Origin: B4-G1 sp964393895
GTDB taxonomy: Bacteria > Chloroflexota > Anaerolineae > B4-G1
DNA length: 5,018 nucleotides
NCBI GenBank assembly: GCA_964393895.1
Contig: CAYMWP010000209.1
Coordinates: 1-5,018 of the forward strand
Reading direction: 5' to 3'
Shown here: positions 4,958 through 5,018 of the stretch, one piece after another
Layout of the letters: each line of letters begins with the position of its first letter
Position numbering within the stretch: the first letter of the stretch is position 1
Notes under the pieces: model-generated
What the model saw: the letters and a program-made list of their open reading frames with translations, nothing else
Databases searched by the model: none
What the model was told of the DNA's origin: nothing
Position numbers and translations under genes: made by a program

Positions 4958-5018
4958 TATCTTTGACTTTCCTGAAAAAAGGTGTTGGTTTGTTCGTCGG
5001 TGGGGATAAAATGCCCAA
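4958..5018. other. Upstream flank of the cluster, no gene identified
   Basis: These bases lie upstream of the inserted element and, in the pre-insertion arrangement, would have been the distal leader or promoter region of the corrinoid cluster. I find no convincing -35/-10 pair on the minus strand. On the plus strand an ATG at 5011 follows GGTGGGG by 5 nt, and TTGACT stands at 4963-4968 without a good -10 at the right distance. A divergent gene could start at 5011, but only two codons are visible, so I do not call it. Confidence 0.3.

Overview
The window is a methyltransferase / corrinoid-protein cluster, and every convincing gene lies on the minus strand, so transcription runs from high to low coordinates. 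In that order the genes are: a corrinoid (cobamide-binding) protein (4786-4154), a second corrinoid protein (3962-3324), a complete MttB-superfamily methyltransferase (3256-1769), a third corrinoid protein (1745-1104), and a second MttB-superfamily methyltransferase (from 1085, running off the left edge). The order is C-C-B-C-B. Each B follows directly behind a C, and the first C has no B partner inside the window.

Proteins of these families form the first half of corrinoid-dependent methyl transfer. The MttB-type enzyme takes a methyl group from a quaternary or tertiary amine (trimethylamine in the pyrrolysine-containing enzymes; glycine betaine and related compounds in the non-pyrrolysine ones) and places it on the cobalt of its corrinoid protein. 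A second methyltransferase, not present here, then passes it to tetrahydrofolate or coenzyme M. No activase (RamA type), second methyltransferase or transporter is visible in the window. The substrates of the two enzymes cannot be read from the sequence.

The organism looks bacterial: strong purine-rich Shine-Dalgarno sequences stand 7-9 nt before every start and GC content is fairly high. Two genes end in TAG and neither MttB homologue has an in-frame amber codon over the visible length, so these are non-pyrrolysine enzymes. The palindromic repeats loosely recall intergenic repeats of Chloroflexota (Anaerolineae-like) and cyanobacteria, but this is an unchecked impression.

The most notable non-coding feature is a 131-bp imperfect palindrome at 4818-4948, flanked by a perfect 9-bp direct repeat. 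It has the structure of a miniature inverted-repeat transposable element inserted in the leader of the first corrinoid gene. A second, unrelated stem-loop repeat fills most of the 67-nt gap between the second corrinoid gene and the complete methyltransferase gene. The 191-bp gap at 3963-4153 may hold the remnant of a lost gene.
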